Shown here one piece after another: positions 8,610 through 17,082 of a stretch of DNA of 28,433 nt (the first letter of the stretch is position 1; every line of letters begins with the position of its first letter). This DNA comes from Candidatus Methanomethylophilaceae archaeon. GTDB taxonomy: Archaea > Thermoplasmatota > Thermoplasmata > Methanomassiliicoccales > Methanomethylophilaceae. The notes under the pieces were generated by a model, which made no database searches, was not told the DNA's origin, and saw only the letters and a program-made list of their open reading frames with translations. The DNA lies in assembly GCA_023230065.1 (NCBI GenBank), contig JALNYB010000011.1, forward strand, positions 1 to 28,433, written 5' to 3'. Both the position numbers and the translations under genes were made by a program.

Positions 8610-9735
8610 GATAGTTCTTAAGGACCTCGTAAAGGATTTTGGTAATGATTGCAAAGCCGCAGACGGCTTGTCACTTACTGTCCACGGCGGAGAGTATCTC
8701 TGTATACTGGGTCCTACCGGAGCCGGAAAGACTACATGTCTCAGAATGATATGCGGATTGACCCGTCCTGACAGTGGATCTATAACATTCGATGGAAAGA
8801 ATGTTCTGGGGGTGCCTATAAGCGAACGTCAGGCTACAATGCTGTCTCAGGTTTATTCGTTATTTCCGTCGAAGACCGTTTATGAGAATGTGATGTTTGC
8901 ACCGCAGATCAAAGAGTGGCCCGAAGAGAGTTCAAAACAGCTCGTGAAAAGTATGATATCGATGGTTCATATGGAGAGCAAGGTCCAATCATATCCTCAC
9001 GAATTGAGCGGAGGCCAGCAACAGCGTACTGCACTTGCAAGAGCATTGGCATCTGATTCAGAGATCCTTTTGTTGGATGAACCGCTCAGAGCATTGGACG
9101 CGCGTTTGAGATTGGAACTCAGAAAAGAACTCAAGTCAATGACAAAAGAGATGGAATTAACTTGTATTCATGTTACACATGATCAGGATGAGGCGTTGGA
9201 GATGGCAGATCGTATTGCCATAATACGCAAAGGTCGCATCATCCAGGTAGGGACACCGATCGAAGTGTTTCAGAATCCAAGTACGCCTTTTATTGCGAAT
9301 TTTGTCGGAAGGTCCAATATATTCGAAGGTAAAGTAGAAGCATCGTTTGAAGATCATTCAGAGATCAGACTCAATAACAATTCGATAGTTAAGGCTCGTA
9401 AGACAGATATTGCTATTGGAACAGATGTGGTCATTGCCATAAAGATAGGTTCGACACAAATAGAGCATATACATGAACCTACGGAAGAAGATCCAGTACC
9501 AGTGATGCCTGAAGGATTTTTTAGTGGTGTAATAGATAGGATCCTTTACGAGGGAGCAACAATAACCATAGAAGTGAATGTGGAAGGTACAGGCATTGTA
9601 TCTACAAAACTTCCCAATAGAAGATATGATGATTATGCATCTGGAGATAAAGTAATGATAAGCTGGCCTCCTGCGATGGTATCAGTGTTCAATATCCCTA
9701 AGTGCGGATTGGAAGAAGAACTGAGGTTGGATTGA
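8602..9735 (+). CDS. ABC importer ATPase 1 (PotA/FbpC-like)
   Basis: Cytoplasmic nucleotide-binding subunit of the importer. Walker A is GPTGAGKTT at residues 37-45, the signature LSGGQQQRTALARAL begins near 135, Walker B is ILLLDEP near 155, and the switch histidine is in HVTHD. A C-terminal regulatory (TOBE-like) domain covers about residues 240-378. The Q-loop reads LSQVYSLFP. The frame extends to a GTG at 8593, but ATG 8602 is preferred, with GGGGTGA just upstream as ribosome-binding site. The permease stop overlaps the start by 8 bases. It is one of two consecutive ATPase genes that clearly differ in sequence, so the complex may be a heterodimer. Confidence 0.93.
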   Translation: MPEIVLKDLVKDFGNDCKAADGLSLTVHGGEYLCILGPTGAGKTTCLRMICGLTRPDSGSITFDGKNVLGVPISERQATMLSQVYSLFPSKTVYENVMFAPQIKEWPEESSKQLVKSMISMVHMESKVQSYPHELSGGQQQRTALARALASDSEILLLDEPLRALDARLRLELRKELKSMTKEMELTCIHVTHDQDEALEMADRIAIIRKGRIIQVGTPIEVFQNPSTPFIANFVGRSNIFEGKVEASFEDHSEIRLNNNSIVKARKTDIAIGTDVVIAIKIGSTQIEHIHEPTEEDPVPVMPEGFFSGVIDRILYEGATITIEVNVEGTGIVSTKLPNRRYDDYASGDKVMISWPPAMVSVFNIPKCGLEEELRLD

Positions 9736-10820
9736 TGGCAAAGATAAAGCTCGATCATATTTCAATGAAATTCGGTGATTTTTATGCTGTCAGAGATATC
9801 TGTATATCCATAGATAAAGGAGAATACCTGACGATACTGGGGCCATCCGGGTGTGGAAAGACTACACTTATCAAGGTAATTGCAGGAATACTTATCCCCA
9901 CAGAGGGAAGTGTCATAGTCGATGGAGAAGATGTTACAAATATTCCAATTGAAGATAGGGATACAGGATATGTGTTCCAAAACATAGCACTGTTCCCGAA
10001 TATATCAGTTAGCGACAATGTTGGATACAGCCCCCGTGTTAAAGATAAACCTAAAGAAGAAATCAAAGGAACATCTGAGGAATATCTCATGCTTGTTAAG
10101 ATGTTCGATCGCGCCGGTATGTTCTCAACCGAGCTATCCGGCGGAGAACAACAGAAAGTAGCAATCGCTAGAGCATTAGCGTCGGGTTCAAAGATGTTGA
10201 TGTTGGATGAGCCGTTATCTGCTTTAGATGCACGTGTGCGTGTAGAACTCAGATATGATATTCGCAGACTTGTCAAGAAATTGGGAATAACTGTATTGCA
10301 TGTCACCCATGACCAGGAAGAGGCGATGTCCGTTTCAGATCGTATCATATTGATGAGGTCTGGCGGTATTCAGGAGATCGGAACTCCCTTGGATATGTAT
10401 AGGGATCCCAAATCTATCTTTGCAGCATATTTTATCGGTGAAACAAATCTAATGGAATGTACTGTTTCAGGAAAGACAAAAACAGGTAAGACAACGGTTC
10501 GTCTCAGAGGTGGATGTGAAGTTAAAGCAGCAAAATCACAATTTACTGCAGGTGATGCAGCAGTAATATCCGTACGTCCTGAACATGTATATGCAGCGAC
10601 TAAAGGCTTGAAAGCTGAAGTCTTGGATGTCGTTTTCATGGGAACTTATTGGAGGGTAAGGACGGTGGCAGAAACAAGAGACTACGTAGATTACAATGTT
10701 TCTTCCAGCGAAGAGATACCCGAAAAGGGAGATAAGGTGTTTCTTGTCTTCAACAAGAAGTCAACAAAGGTCTTTGCAAGACCGCAGGAAGGTTTAGAGG
10801 AGGCGATTAAACTTGAGTGA
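9735..10820 (+). CDS. ABC importer ATPase 2 (PotA/FbpC-like)
   Basis: Second nucleotide-binding subunit. Walker A is GPSGCGKTT (36-44), the signature is LSGGEQQKVAIARAL, Walker B is MLMLDEP, the D-loop is LSALDAR and the switch histidine is in HVTHDQEEA. The C-terminal regulatory domain covers about 235-361 and contains SVRPEHVY, typical of the ModC/PotA-like OB fold. The ATG overlaps the previous TGA in a TGATG junction, a sign of coupled translation. The frame can be read back to 9702, but that part overlaps ATPase 1 coding sequence and adds an unrelated basic stretch. Both ATPases keep complete catalytic motifs, so both should hydrolyse ATP. Confidence 0.93.
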   Translation: MAKIKLDHISMKFGDFYAVRDICISIDKGEYLTILGPSGCGKTTLIKVIAGILIPTEGSVIVDGEDVTNIPIEDRDTGYVFQNIALFPNISVSDNVGYSPRVKDKPKEEIKGTSEEYLMLVKMFDRAGMFSTELSGGEQQKVAIARALASGSKMLMLDEPLSALDARVRVELRYDIRRLVKKLGITVLHVTHDQEEAMSVSDRIILMRSGGIQEIGTPLDMYRDPKSIFAAYFIGETNLMECTVSGKTKTGKTTVRLRGGCEVKAAKSQFTAGDAAVISVRPEHVYAATKGLKAEVLDVVFMGTYWRVRTVAETRDYVDYNVSSSEEIPEKGDKVFLVFNKKSTKVFARPQEGLEEAIKLE

Positions 10821-11487
10821 AAAGGGAATGTTGGAATGGTTCGGAAAGAGGAAGGAAGATGCAGTTCGTTTGGGATCGAGAAGTCACGGAATAAGTGTTC
10901 TGGATGCTGTAACAGAGTTGGATATGGCACTTGTGGCCATGTCTAAGAATGATTATGTCACAGCATCGAAATGTATCGACCGTCTTATCCTCAGTGAACG
11001 CGAAGCAGATCGTATAGAAGACAAACTATGTGCAGATCTTTCAGGTGGAGAATTGAGTGTACAGGAAAGAGAGGACCTCATTCGGTTTGTTCGCAAAATG
11101 GATCATATCGCCAATTGGGCAAAAGAAGCATCATTGCATATTCAACTTTTGAAAGAGACCAACGCCTCGGTCCCTGAAGAGATCTGGAAAAGTGTAGAGA
11201 AGATGTCCGCAGAACTACTTCCAGCAGTAAGATACCTGATCAAAGCAGTTGAATCACTCAAAGATGATACAGCTGAGACCGTAAGGAACATCGATAATGT
11301 TAATGATCAGGAAAGGATCATAGATGGTCTTTATTTCGCAACGATCAAAGAGGTCCATCTTTCAGACATGGAATCCAAAGCTGTAATGCTCATGCGCGAG
11401 CTCATATTGTCATTGGAAATGGCTGCCGATACATGCAAGGCTTGTGCAGACACCATTTCTATAATATTGGTTTCAAGGAGAATTTGA
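10813..11487 (+). CDS. PhoU-like DUF47 protein
   Basis: An all-alpha protein of the DUF47/PhoU-like family, members of which are linked to phosphate transport and its control. The sequence is a run of amphipathic helices with acidic and hydroxyl residues (for example VRKMDHIANWAKEASLHIQL around residues 95-115) that in PhoU homologues bind metal clusters. The TTG start at 10813 is chosen because GGAGG lies 10 bases upstream and the gene then overlaps the ATPase stop; an ATG at 10828 would be 25 bases away from that site. Its place inside the ABC operon suggests that it regulates or senses this transporter. It is the best available clue that the substrate is an oxyanion. Confidence 0.8.
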   Translation: MSEKGMLEWFGKRKEDAVRLGSRSHGISVLDAVTELDMALVAMSKNDYVTASKCIDRLILSEREADRIEDKLCADLSGGELSVQEREDLIRFVRKMDHIANWAKEASLHIQLLKETNASVPEEIWKSVEKMSAELLPAVRYLIKAVESLKDDTAETVRNIDNVNDQERIIDGLYFATIKEVHLSDMESKAVMLMRELILSLEMAADTCKACADTISIILVSRRI

Positions 11488-11488
11488 G

Positions 11489-12877
11489 ATGGCTGATCGG
11501 ATGTTTGGCACCAATGGTGTGCGCGGGGTTATAAATGAAGATATGACCTCCACGTTGGCTCTGCAAATGGGAAAGGCCATCGGAACTGTATTCAAGGGAA
11601 ATGTTGCGATAGCAACGGATACAAGGGTATCTGCGGATATGATTAAGACTGCAGTATCGTCGGGTATGATGTCGGTCGGAACATGCATAATCGATCTTGG
11701 AATGTTGCCTACGCCCGCAATTCAATACTATGTCAAGAAGCATGCAAGTATAATGGGCGGTGTGATGATCACAGCATCACATAATCCTTCACAATTTAAC
11801 GGTATCAAATGCATAGCATCTGACGGAACCGAGGCAAGCCGTGAACAAGAAATGGAGGTTGAAGCTGCATATGCCAAAGAATTACCCTGTGTATCCTGGG
11901 AAAAGGTGGGTAAGGTACAGAAGGTGAATGGTGCTGGGGAGGAATATATAGATGCCGTTATTTCGAATATAGATGCGGATGCCATCAGAAATGCAAATTT
12001 TAAGGTATGTTTGGACTGTGCCAACGGCGCAGCAGTCCAGACCTCCCCCTTGTTACTGAAGAAACTCAACGTTAGAACAATAACGATCAATGGAAATGCT
12101 CAAGGAGAGTTTCCAGGACATCCGAGTGAACCGACAGAAGAGAATCTAAAGGATCTCATATTCATGACAAAGGCGACTGGATCAGATCTCGGTATTGCTC
12201 ACGATGGGGATGCGGATCGTTGTGTTTTCGTGTCATCAGACGGTAAGTTTGTAAGTGGAGATAAGAGTCTAGCATTGTTAGCAAAGTATATTCTTTCTAC
12301 AAAGAAGGGAATAGTTATCACACCGGTAAGTTCATCATCTTTGGTAGAGGAGATTGTTAAGCAGGAAGGTGGAGAGTTGATCTATACGGCTGTTGGATCT
12401 CCGATTGTTGCAAGGAAGATGATAGAGAATGGTGCAGTATTCGGCGGAGAGGAAAATGGGGGTCTGATCTTTCCTGAACAACAATACTGCAGAGATGCCG
12501 CAATGTCAATTGTTAAGATGTTAGAGTGTATCGTAAAGAACGGTTCTTTAAGCACGCAGATTTCAAAGCTTCCTGTTTACTATACATATAATAAAAAGAT
12601 ATATTGTCCAGATAATGCAAAATCTCACGTACTTGATTTCTTGGAGAGAATAAGCACAGAAGGGACTGTGGATAAAACAGATGGTATAAAGATAATATTC
12701 AAGGACGGTTGGGTTCTCGCAAGACCTTCTGGTACGGAACCTATTTTCAGGATCTATTCTGAATCAAAGGAAGAAGACGTTGCAAAGGCAAGAGCCGATG
12801 AGTATGAAGCAAAAGTAATGGATTTTTTGGATCCAGACGGAATTCACAGACAGCCTAAAACTTCTGAGGAAAGATAA
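11489..12877 (+). CDS. glmM: Phosphoglucosamine mutase family protein
   Basis: Alpha-D-phosphohexomutase that probably converts glucosamine-6-phosphate to glucosamine-1-phosphate on the way to UDP-GlcNAc for surface glycans; some archaeal relatives also act on glucose or mannose phosphates. Domains in order: the N-terminal FGTNGVRG; the phosphoserine loop TASHNP with catalytic Ser97; the metal-binding loop DGDADR near 239; the sugar-binding GEENGG near 330; and the C-terminal phosphate-binding RPSGTEPIFRIY. At 462 residues the length is normal. It starts one base after the DUF47 stop, so it belongs to the same operon, although a link between this enzyme and the transporter is not obvious. It stops at TAA and faces the agmatinase gene convergently. 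Confidence 0.9.
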   Translation: MADRMFGTNGVRGVINEDMTSTLALQMGKAIGTVFKGNVAIATDTRVSADMIKTAVSSGMMSVGTCIIDLGMLPTPAIQYYVKKHASIMGGVMITASHNPSQFNGIKCIASDGTEASREQEMEVEAAYAKELPCVSWEKVGKVQKVNGAGEEYIDAVISNIDADAIRNANFKVCLDCANGAAVQTSPLLLKKLNVRTITINGNAQGEFPGHPSEPTEENLKDLIFMTKATGSDLGIAHDGDADRCVFVSSDGKFVSGDKSLALLAKYILSTKKGIVITPVSSSSLVEEIVKQEGGELIYTAVGSPIVARKMIENGAVFGGEENGGLIFPEQQYCRDAAMSIVKMLECIVKNGSLSTQISKLPVYYTYNKKIYCPDNAKSHVLDFLERISTEGTVDKTDGIKIIFKDGWVLARPSGTEPIFRIYSESKEEDVAKARADEYEAKVMDFLDPDGIHRQPKTSEER

Positions 12878-12888
12878 AATCTGTATAT

Positions 12889-13752
12889 TCAGCATCTTAA
12901 GTTCTTTGCATAGACTGCAAGAGCTTCGTTGATATATCTTGCCGCTAAGATGGAAGTTATGCCTGAAGGGTCTGCTGGAGGGCATACTTCTACAACATCA
13001 AATCCTGCTAAGCGGTCTCCGATACAATTGATGATCTTTTTTACATCCATTGGCATGAGCCCAAATGGTTCAGGTGTTCCGGTTCCAGGTGCGAACGCAG
13101 GGTCTATCCCGTCTATGTCCAATGAAAGATATATGCGTTCATTTTTAACGTTGTCCATAGCTTTTTTTATGGCCCATTCGGCGCCCTTTTCCATCACTTC
13201 GAATGATGTGATGTACGGAACAACATCATCTCTGTCCAATTCTTCTTTACCTATTGCCCGTACGCCGATGACACAGATGTTTTCGATGCCTATGTGTTCT
13301 GCAGCACGTCTTGTGACGCATGCATGACTGTTTGGGGTTCCTAGATACTCGTCCCTTGAATCTAAATGAGCATCTATGGTTATCAGAGATATGTCATTCT
13401 TTTCAAAATTTTGAATTATAGGGATATTCACAGAATGTTCTCCGCCGATGACAACAGTGAATTTCTTTTCTCTTATAGCGGGGCCCACTGCGAAATTGAC
13501 CTCTTCGATCATATCTTCAGGCAGAACAAAATCATCGCAGTTTCCGTAGTCACAGATTTCGATAGGATTTTGATTGAGACCATGTTCGAAATGTATCTCT
13601 TCAAAATTATAAGACGCTCTTCTTATCGCCCATGGGGCTTCTCTTGCACCTGCCTTAAAACTGGCAGTATGGTCATACGGAATCCCGAAGATGACAGCAT
13701 CGGCGGAATTATATTCTGCTTCAGCGCCTGCGTACGAGAGCCCGTATGACAT
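12889..13752 (-). CDS. speB: Agmatinase (ureohydrolase)
   Basis: Mn-dependent ureohydrolase that splits agmatine into putrescine and urea in polyamine synthesis. The metal ligands are all visible: GGEHS near residue 105, DAHLD followed by SHACVTRR, and SLDIDGIDPAFAPGTGTPEP near residue 200. These match agmatinase better than arginase or formiminoglutamase. It has 287 residues. It begins 13 bases after aIF5A on the same strand, with AAGGT upstream. The pairing makes sense because aIF5A carries hypusine, which is built from a polyamine, so the operon would supply both the protein and a precursor of its modification. Whether the product is putrescine, or another guanidino compound is used, is not decided by the sequence. 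Confidence 0.9.
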   Translation of the reverse strand: MSYGLSYAGAEAEYNSADAVIFGIPYDHTASFKAGAREAPWAIRRASYNFEEIHFEHGLNQNPIEICDYGNCDDFVLPEDMIEEVNFAVGPAIREKKFTVVIGGEHSVNIPIIQNFEKNDISLITIDAHLDSRDEYLGTPNSHACVTRRAAEHIGIENICVIGVRAIGKEELDRDDVVPYITSFEVMEKGAEWAIKKAMDNVKNERIYLSLDIDGIDPAFAPGTGTPEPFGLMPMDVKKIINCIGDRLAGFDVVEVCPPADPSGITSILAARYINEALAVYAKNLRC

Positions 13753-13765
13753 GGGAGTTTTACCT

Positions 13766-14143
13766 TTACATCAATTTTTGTCTGCCCATGGCGACAATAT
13801 ACATGATCTCTCCGCCGTCTTCAAGAACGCATTCATGATCGGCATTGATGGCCATAGAAAATGTCTCGAACGTTTCAAGATCCATGATCTGGACTTCATT
13901 ACCCTGTATAGATAGAACTTGTCCTTTCCTTTTGTCGATCTGAGGAACTTGAACTTTTGTGCTTACAGGTGCATTAATTGATTTTTTTGAGCCTGTGAAA
14001 AGGTCGGTGGCTTCAATACATGCTTTCGCGGATCCGTGTTTTCCGGGTTTCGAAGTGCTGATTGAAATGATCTTGCATGGTGATTCATCGATGTTCACGT
14101 ATCTTCCAATCTTCAACTCTCTGATTTCTTTCATCTCCCACAT
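13766..14143 (-). CDS. Translation factor aIF5A
   Basis: Archaeal homologue of eIF5A/EF-P, which helps ribosomes through difficult peptide bonds. The N-terminal SH3-like domain carries the hypusine loop SKPGKHGSAK, with the modified lysine at residue 35, and the C-terminal OB-fold domain runs from about residue 72 (QVLSIQGNEVQIMDLETFET). It has 125 residues. The first ATG is used because GAGGT lies 7 bases upstream; a second in-frame ATG three codons later is possible. It stops at TAA and agmatinase follows. A 145-base gap separates it from nop5, so it may have its own promoter there: an AT-rich AAATATATTT lies near 14267-14276 on this strand. Confidence 0.95.
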   Translation of the reverse strand: MWEMKEIRELKIGRYVNIDESPCKIISISTSKPGKHGSAKACIEATDLFTGSKKSINAPVSTKVQVPQIDKRKGQVLSIQGNEVQIMDLETFETFSMAINADHECVLEDGGEIMYIVAMGRQKLM

Positions 14144-14288
14144 GACAATTACCTCTTTTATTCACGCAATTATCCGGTTGTCCAACTCCCTATAGAAACA
14201 GGGTACGAATTGTCTTGACACATCGTTTAATTGCATGTTATCTTAATGGCCCTAATAGCCCTATGCTTAAATATATTTGGCTTTGGAA

Positions 14289-15380
14289 TCATATGCGATC
14301 TTTTCTTGGCTTGTTTGCGCCTTTTCTGTTGCGTCCTCTGGATATTGGTTTTTTCTTTGGAGCGTTAGGGTATCTGCGTTTAATGTCTGTAACTCTTTCT
14401 TCGAATTCTTTGTTGAGTTCGTCTCCCTTGAATTCTCCCTTATATGCATCTATTTTGGCTGCGATTAATACCTTCCCAGCAAGTGCTCTGGCTATGTTCC
14501 CTCTCTGCCAATATGGAGAGCGATGAATATCAGGATGCTGATAGAGTACACCGTGTTTAGGTGGATTTTTTCCAGACTTAAGATGTCTGAACATTGCTTT
14601 TTCTGCGCCCAACAATTGTACGGTTGATGAAGGAAGTGAAGCGAGTCTTTGAAGTCCGCCAGCAAGAGATATCATCCTCGCGGATAGCGGTCCGCCGAGT
14701 ATGGCACACATGTTAGGGCAGATGTCGTCAACAATAGCAGTGATGTATTCTCTCATCTTCTGCTCATTGGCATATATCTCACATAGGGTCTGTGCAAGTT
14801 CAGTTACTTGTTTCATGTCTTCCAGGTCGAAATCGGATCCGATAGATTCTACATCCAAGTCTAATTCTTTGATTATGCCTTCACGTTCTCCGAATTTGGC
14901 TACAAGGGCGGCATATCTCTGATCTTTGACCTGATCGGCAAGTTCTGGAAAATGCATTCCATACCACTCGTGAAGTCTCTCATCGAGAAGATTTGCTGTC
15001 TCCGTTGCATCATCTAATGCTCTGATAGCTTGAACCAGATTCTTATCTTTTGCAATAGGCTCCGAAGTTCTCAGTTTTCCGAGTTTCAGCATGACCTCAT
15101 GCATTATCGTGTTCGTGAATCCGAACGATTCAGGTTTGATGAAGGATGAATCGTAAAGTACGGTCTTACCCAATTCTGATTGTCTTCTGTCCGATACAGT
15201 CAATTTCGGGATATCTTTTGCAAGATCCCTTTCTTCTTGAAGGATAGCTCCTTTCTGAATGAATGCCAATTTTTTAGCTGTTTCATTGGTGTCCTGTGGC
15301 ATCAATCTTTTATCGATTATTTTGTTGGTCTTTTCATCTATCAGGAATACGCCAAACCATTTTGTAACAATTATAGCCAT
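14289..15380 (-). CDS. nop5: Nop5 (Nop56/58-like) C/D-box RNP core protein
   Basis: Scaffold of the archaeal box C/D small RNP that directs 2'-O-methylation of rRNA and tRNA; it links L7Ae-bound guide RNA to fibrillarin. The N-terminal fibrillarin-binding part covers about 1-110, a coiled coil follows, and the Nop domain is unmistakable: CAILGGPLSARMISLAGG, then GAEKAMFRHLKSG and KHGVLYQHPDI, then RGNIARALAGKV. The C terminus is a basic tail (GRNRKGANKPRKDRI). It has 363 residues. It starts 4 bases after the aldolase stop. In many archaea fibrillarin is the next gene; here the next gene is aIF5A and no fibrillarin is found in the window. Confidence 0.95.
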   Translation of the reverse strand: MAIIVTKWFGVFLIDEKTNKIIDKRLMPQDTNETAKKLAFIQKGAILQEERDLAKDIPKLTVSDRRQSELGKTVLYDSSFIKPESFGFTNTIMHEVMLKLGKLRTSEPIAKDKNLVQAIRALDDATETANLLDERLHEWYGMHFPELADQVKDQRYAALVAKFGEREGIIKELDLDVESIGSDFDLEDMKQVTELAQTLCEIYANEQKMREYITAIVDDICPNMCAILGGPLSARMISLAGGLQRLASLPSSTVQLLGAEKAMFRHLKSGKNPPKHGVLYQHPDIHRSPYWQRGNIARALAGKVLIAAKIDAYKGEFKGDELNKEFEERVTDIKRRYPNAPKKKPISRGRNRKGANKPRKDRI

Positions 15381-15384
15381 AGGA

Positions 15385-15990
15385 TCACATATTGCATATC
15401 TTTTCTATCTCTGAGTCGGGAAGATCTTTCGTCCTTCCGGCAAGAATCTGGAGTTTTGCTTGGAATTCAAGTTCTTCCATTCTGTTGTATGCTTCTTCCA
15501 AGGTATTTCCCTGTGTCAGAGCACCATGTTTGCTCATAAGCATTGCACGTGCTTTCGGATAATCCATTATCGCATCGACAAGTTCTTGAGAACCTGGCGT
15601 GTAGTAAGGTATAAGAGGTACTCTGCCGAGAAGAAGAGCTCCTTCAGGAGTGATGTTGCTTTTGATCTTCTTGTTGTTGACAGCCAATGCTGTGCAGTAT
15701 AGTGGATGACAGTGAACGACGGCATTGGTTTCAGGATTCTCTTCATAGAGTGCGAGGTGAAATTTGTGCTCTATAGATGGTTTTCCCCCACCAATGATCT
15801 CTCCTGCAAGGTTCATCTTCACCATATCTTCTGGTTGGAGGGAACCTTTATTCCTTCCGCTGGGCGTTATGATGATCTCCACTGTATTGAGTCTAACACT
15901 CATGTTGCCGCCTGCAGATACCGTAAGATTTCGGTCGTATAGTTGTTTGCAAGTTTTTGCTAATCTGCTGCGTGCGAATTCCTCGTTCAT
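15385..15990 (-). CDS. Class II aldolase, fuculose-1-phosphate type
   Basis: Zn-dependent class II aldolase/adducin-family enzyme. The phosphate-binding SAGGNMS and TPSG stretches, the catalytic acid in SIEHKFH, the zinc ligands HCHP, and a third histidine in SKHGAL are all present. It has 201 residues, the usual size. The start ATG overlaps the mtnA stop (ATGA), indicating coupled translation. Known archaeal and bacterial relatives next to mtnA cleave 5-deoxyribulose-1-phosphate or methylthioribulose-1-phosphate to dihydroxyacetone phosphate and an aldehyde. That role fits better than fucose catabolism, because no other fucose gene is nearby. Exact substrate is inference from context. Confidence 0.85.
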   Translation of the reverse strand: MNEEFARSRLAKTCKQLYDRNLTVSAGGNMSVRLNTVEIIITPSGRNKGSLQPEDMVKMNLAGEIIGGGKPSIEHKFHLALYEENPETNAVVHCHPLYCTALAVNNKKIKSNITPEGALLLGRVPLIPYYTPGSQELVDAIMDYPKARAMLMSKHGALTQGNTLEEAYNRMEELEFQAKLQILAGRTKDLPDSEIEKICNM

Positions 15991-17006
15991 TCTTTCACCT
16001 TACTTATTTCGTCAGGGGTAAAGATTCCTTTTTCAGTTATGAATCCGGTTACCAGATCTGCTGGGGTGACATCGAAGGCTGGGTTTAGAGCGGGTGAGCC
16101 AACAGGTGCGATCCTTTGATTGTACACTTCTGTTACTTCTTTCTCGGATCTTTGCTCTATGACTATTTCTCTTCCCGTTCTGGTGTTGAAATCGAATGTT
16201 GATATTGGCGCTGCCACATAGAACGGGATGCCGAAGTGTTTTGCGACTATCGCTTTGTCGAAGGTCCCGATCTTGTTGGCGAAATCTCCATTGGCTGCGA
16301 TTCTATCTGCGCCGGTAATGATCATGTCGACTCCCTGTGACATGTAATATGCGGATGCGCCGTCTGGAATTATGGCATGGTCGATGCCTTCTTGATTCAG
16401 TTCCCATGCTGTCAATTGCATTCCTTGAAGGCGGGGACGCGTTTCTGAAACATAAACGAAGAACTTTTTGTGATCAGCGTGTGCCTTCCTCATAGGTGCT
16501 AGGGCTGTTCCGACATCAACGGTTGCTAATGCGCCCGCGTTGCAGTGTGTCATGAGCTTCATTCCGTTCTTTATTAGTTCTCCACCATATTCTCCGATCT
16601 TTGTGCATTTGTCAACCATCATTTGCGCGTAGGCATCTGCTGCTTCGATAGGATCTTTGCCCTTTTTGAGTTCGGCACACATATAATCCACAGCGTAGAA
16701 CAGATCGTTAGCTGTAGGTCTTGCTGCTTTGATGTCCTTCGAGGCTTTGTCGATATCGGATTCGGAGAGTGCTGCGAGACACATTGCGTATGCTGCGGTA
16801 GCACCGATAGACGGTGCTCCTCTTGTGGTCATGTTTTTTATGGCCTCTGCTACGTCAGGATATTCTGTGAATCCCACGATCTTGACCTCATGAGGGAGTT
16901 CTCTTTGATCTATCATCATGACCTTTTCATTCTCGAACCATACTGCTCTTATGTTATCGTAACCTGTTTTGGTTCTTACTTTCACAACTATCTCTCCTGA
17001 TGCCAT
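15987..17006 (-). CDS. mtnA: Methylthioribose-1-phosphate isomerase family protein
   Basis: Aldose-ketose isomerase of the MtnA/eIF2B-like family. The isomerase signature TRGAPSIGATAAYAM is near residue 60, the catalytic Cys155 lies in THCNAG, and the catalytic Asp234 lies in GADRIAANGD. ETRPRLQGMQLTAWEL sits between them, as in true MtnA rather than in eIF2B subunits or ribose-1,5-bisphosphate isomerase. It has 339 residues. No ribosome-binding site is seen, but TTTATAA lies about 15-20 bases upstream, which fits a leaderless mRNA. In a cell rich in radical SAM enzymes the substrate may be 5-deoxyribose-1-phosphate as well as methylthioribose-1-phosphate. It heads the mtnA-aldolase-nop5 operon. 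Confidence 0.9.
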   Translation of the reverse strand: MASGEIVVKVRTKTGYDNIRAVWFENEKVMMIDQRELPHEVKIVGFTEYPDVAEAIKNMTTRGAPSIGATAAYAMCLAALSESDIDKASKDIKAARPTANDLFYAVDYMCAELKKGKDPIEAADAYAQMMVDKCTKIGEYGGELIKNGMKLMTHCNAGALATVDVGTALAPMRKAHADHKKFFVYVSETRPRLQGMQLTAWELNQEGIDHAIIPDGASAYYMSQGVDMIITGADRIAANGDFANKIGTFDKAIVAKHFGIPFYVAAPISTFDFNTRTGREIVIEQRSEKEVTEVYNQRIAPVGSPALNPAFDVTPADLVTGFITEKGIFTPDEISKVKE

Positions 17007-17015
17007 TAATTATGT

Positions 17016-17062
17016 AAGGTTATAAACTCTTTTGTAGGTTCAATTCACAACAACTCTATATC
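17016..17062. promoter_or_regulatory. Divergent promoters of mtnA and the aldehyde dehydrogenase
   Basis: The 76-base gap between the two start codons holds two TATA-like boxes. GTTTATAAC on the minus strand (17019-17027) serves mtnA, and CTATATCTATAG on the plus strand (17055-17066) serves the dehydrogenase. Each lies about 20-28 bases from its ATG, so both mRNAs are probably leaderless. The closeness leaves room for shared control. Confidence 0.5.
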
Positions 17063-17082
17063 TATAGCGTCATACTAAATAC

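Noticed and set aside
9782..10348. Minus-strand open frame (188 codons)
   Set aside because: Antisense to the second ATPase gene, whose Walker motifs are certain; serine-rich shadow composition.
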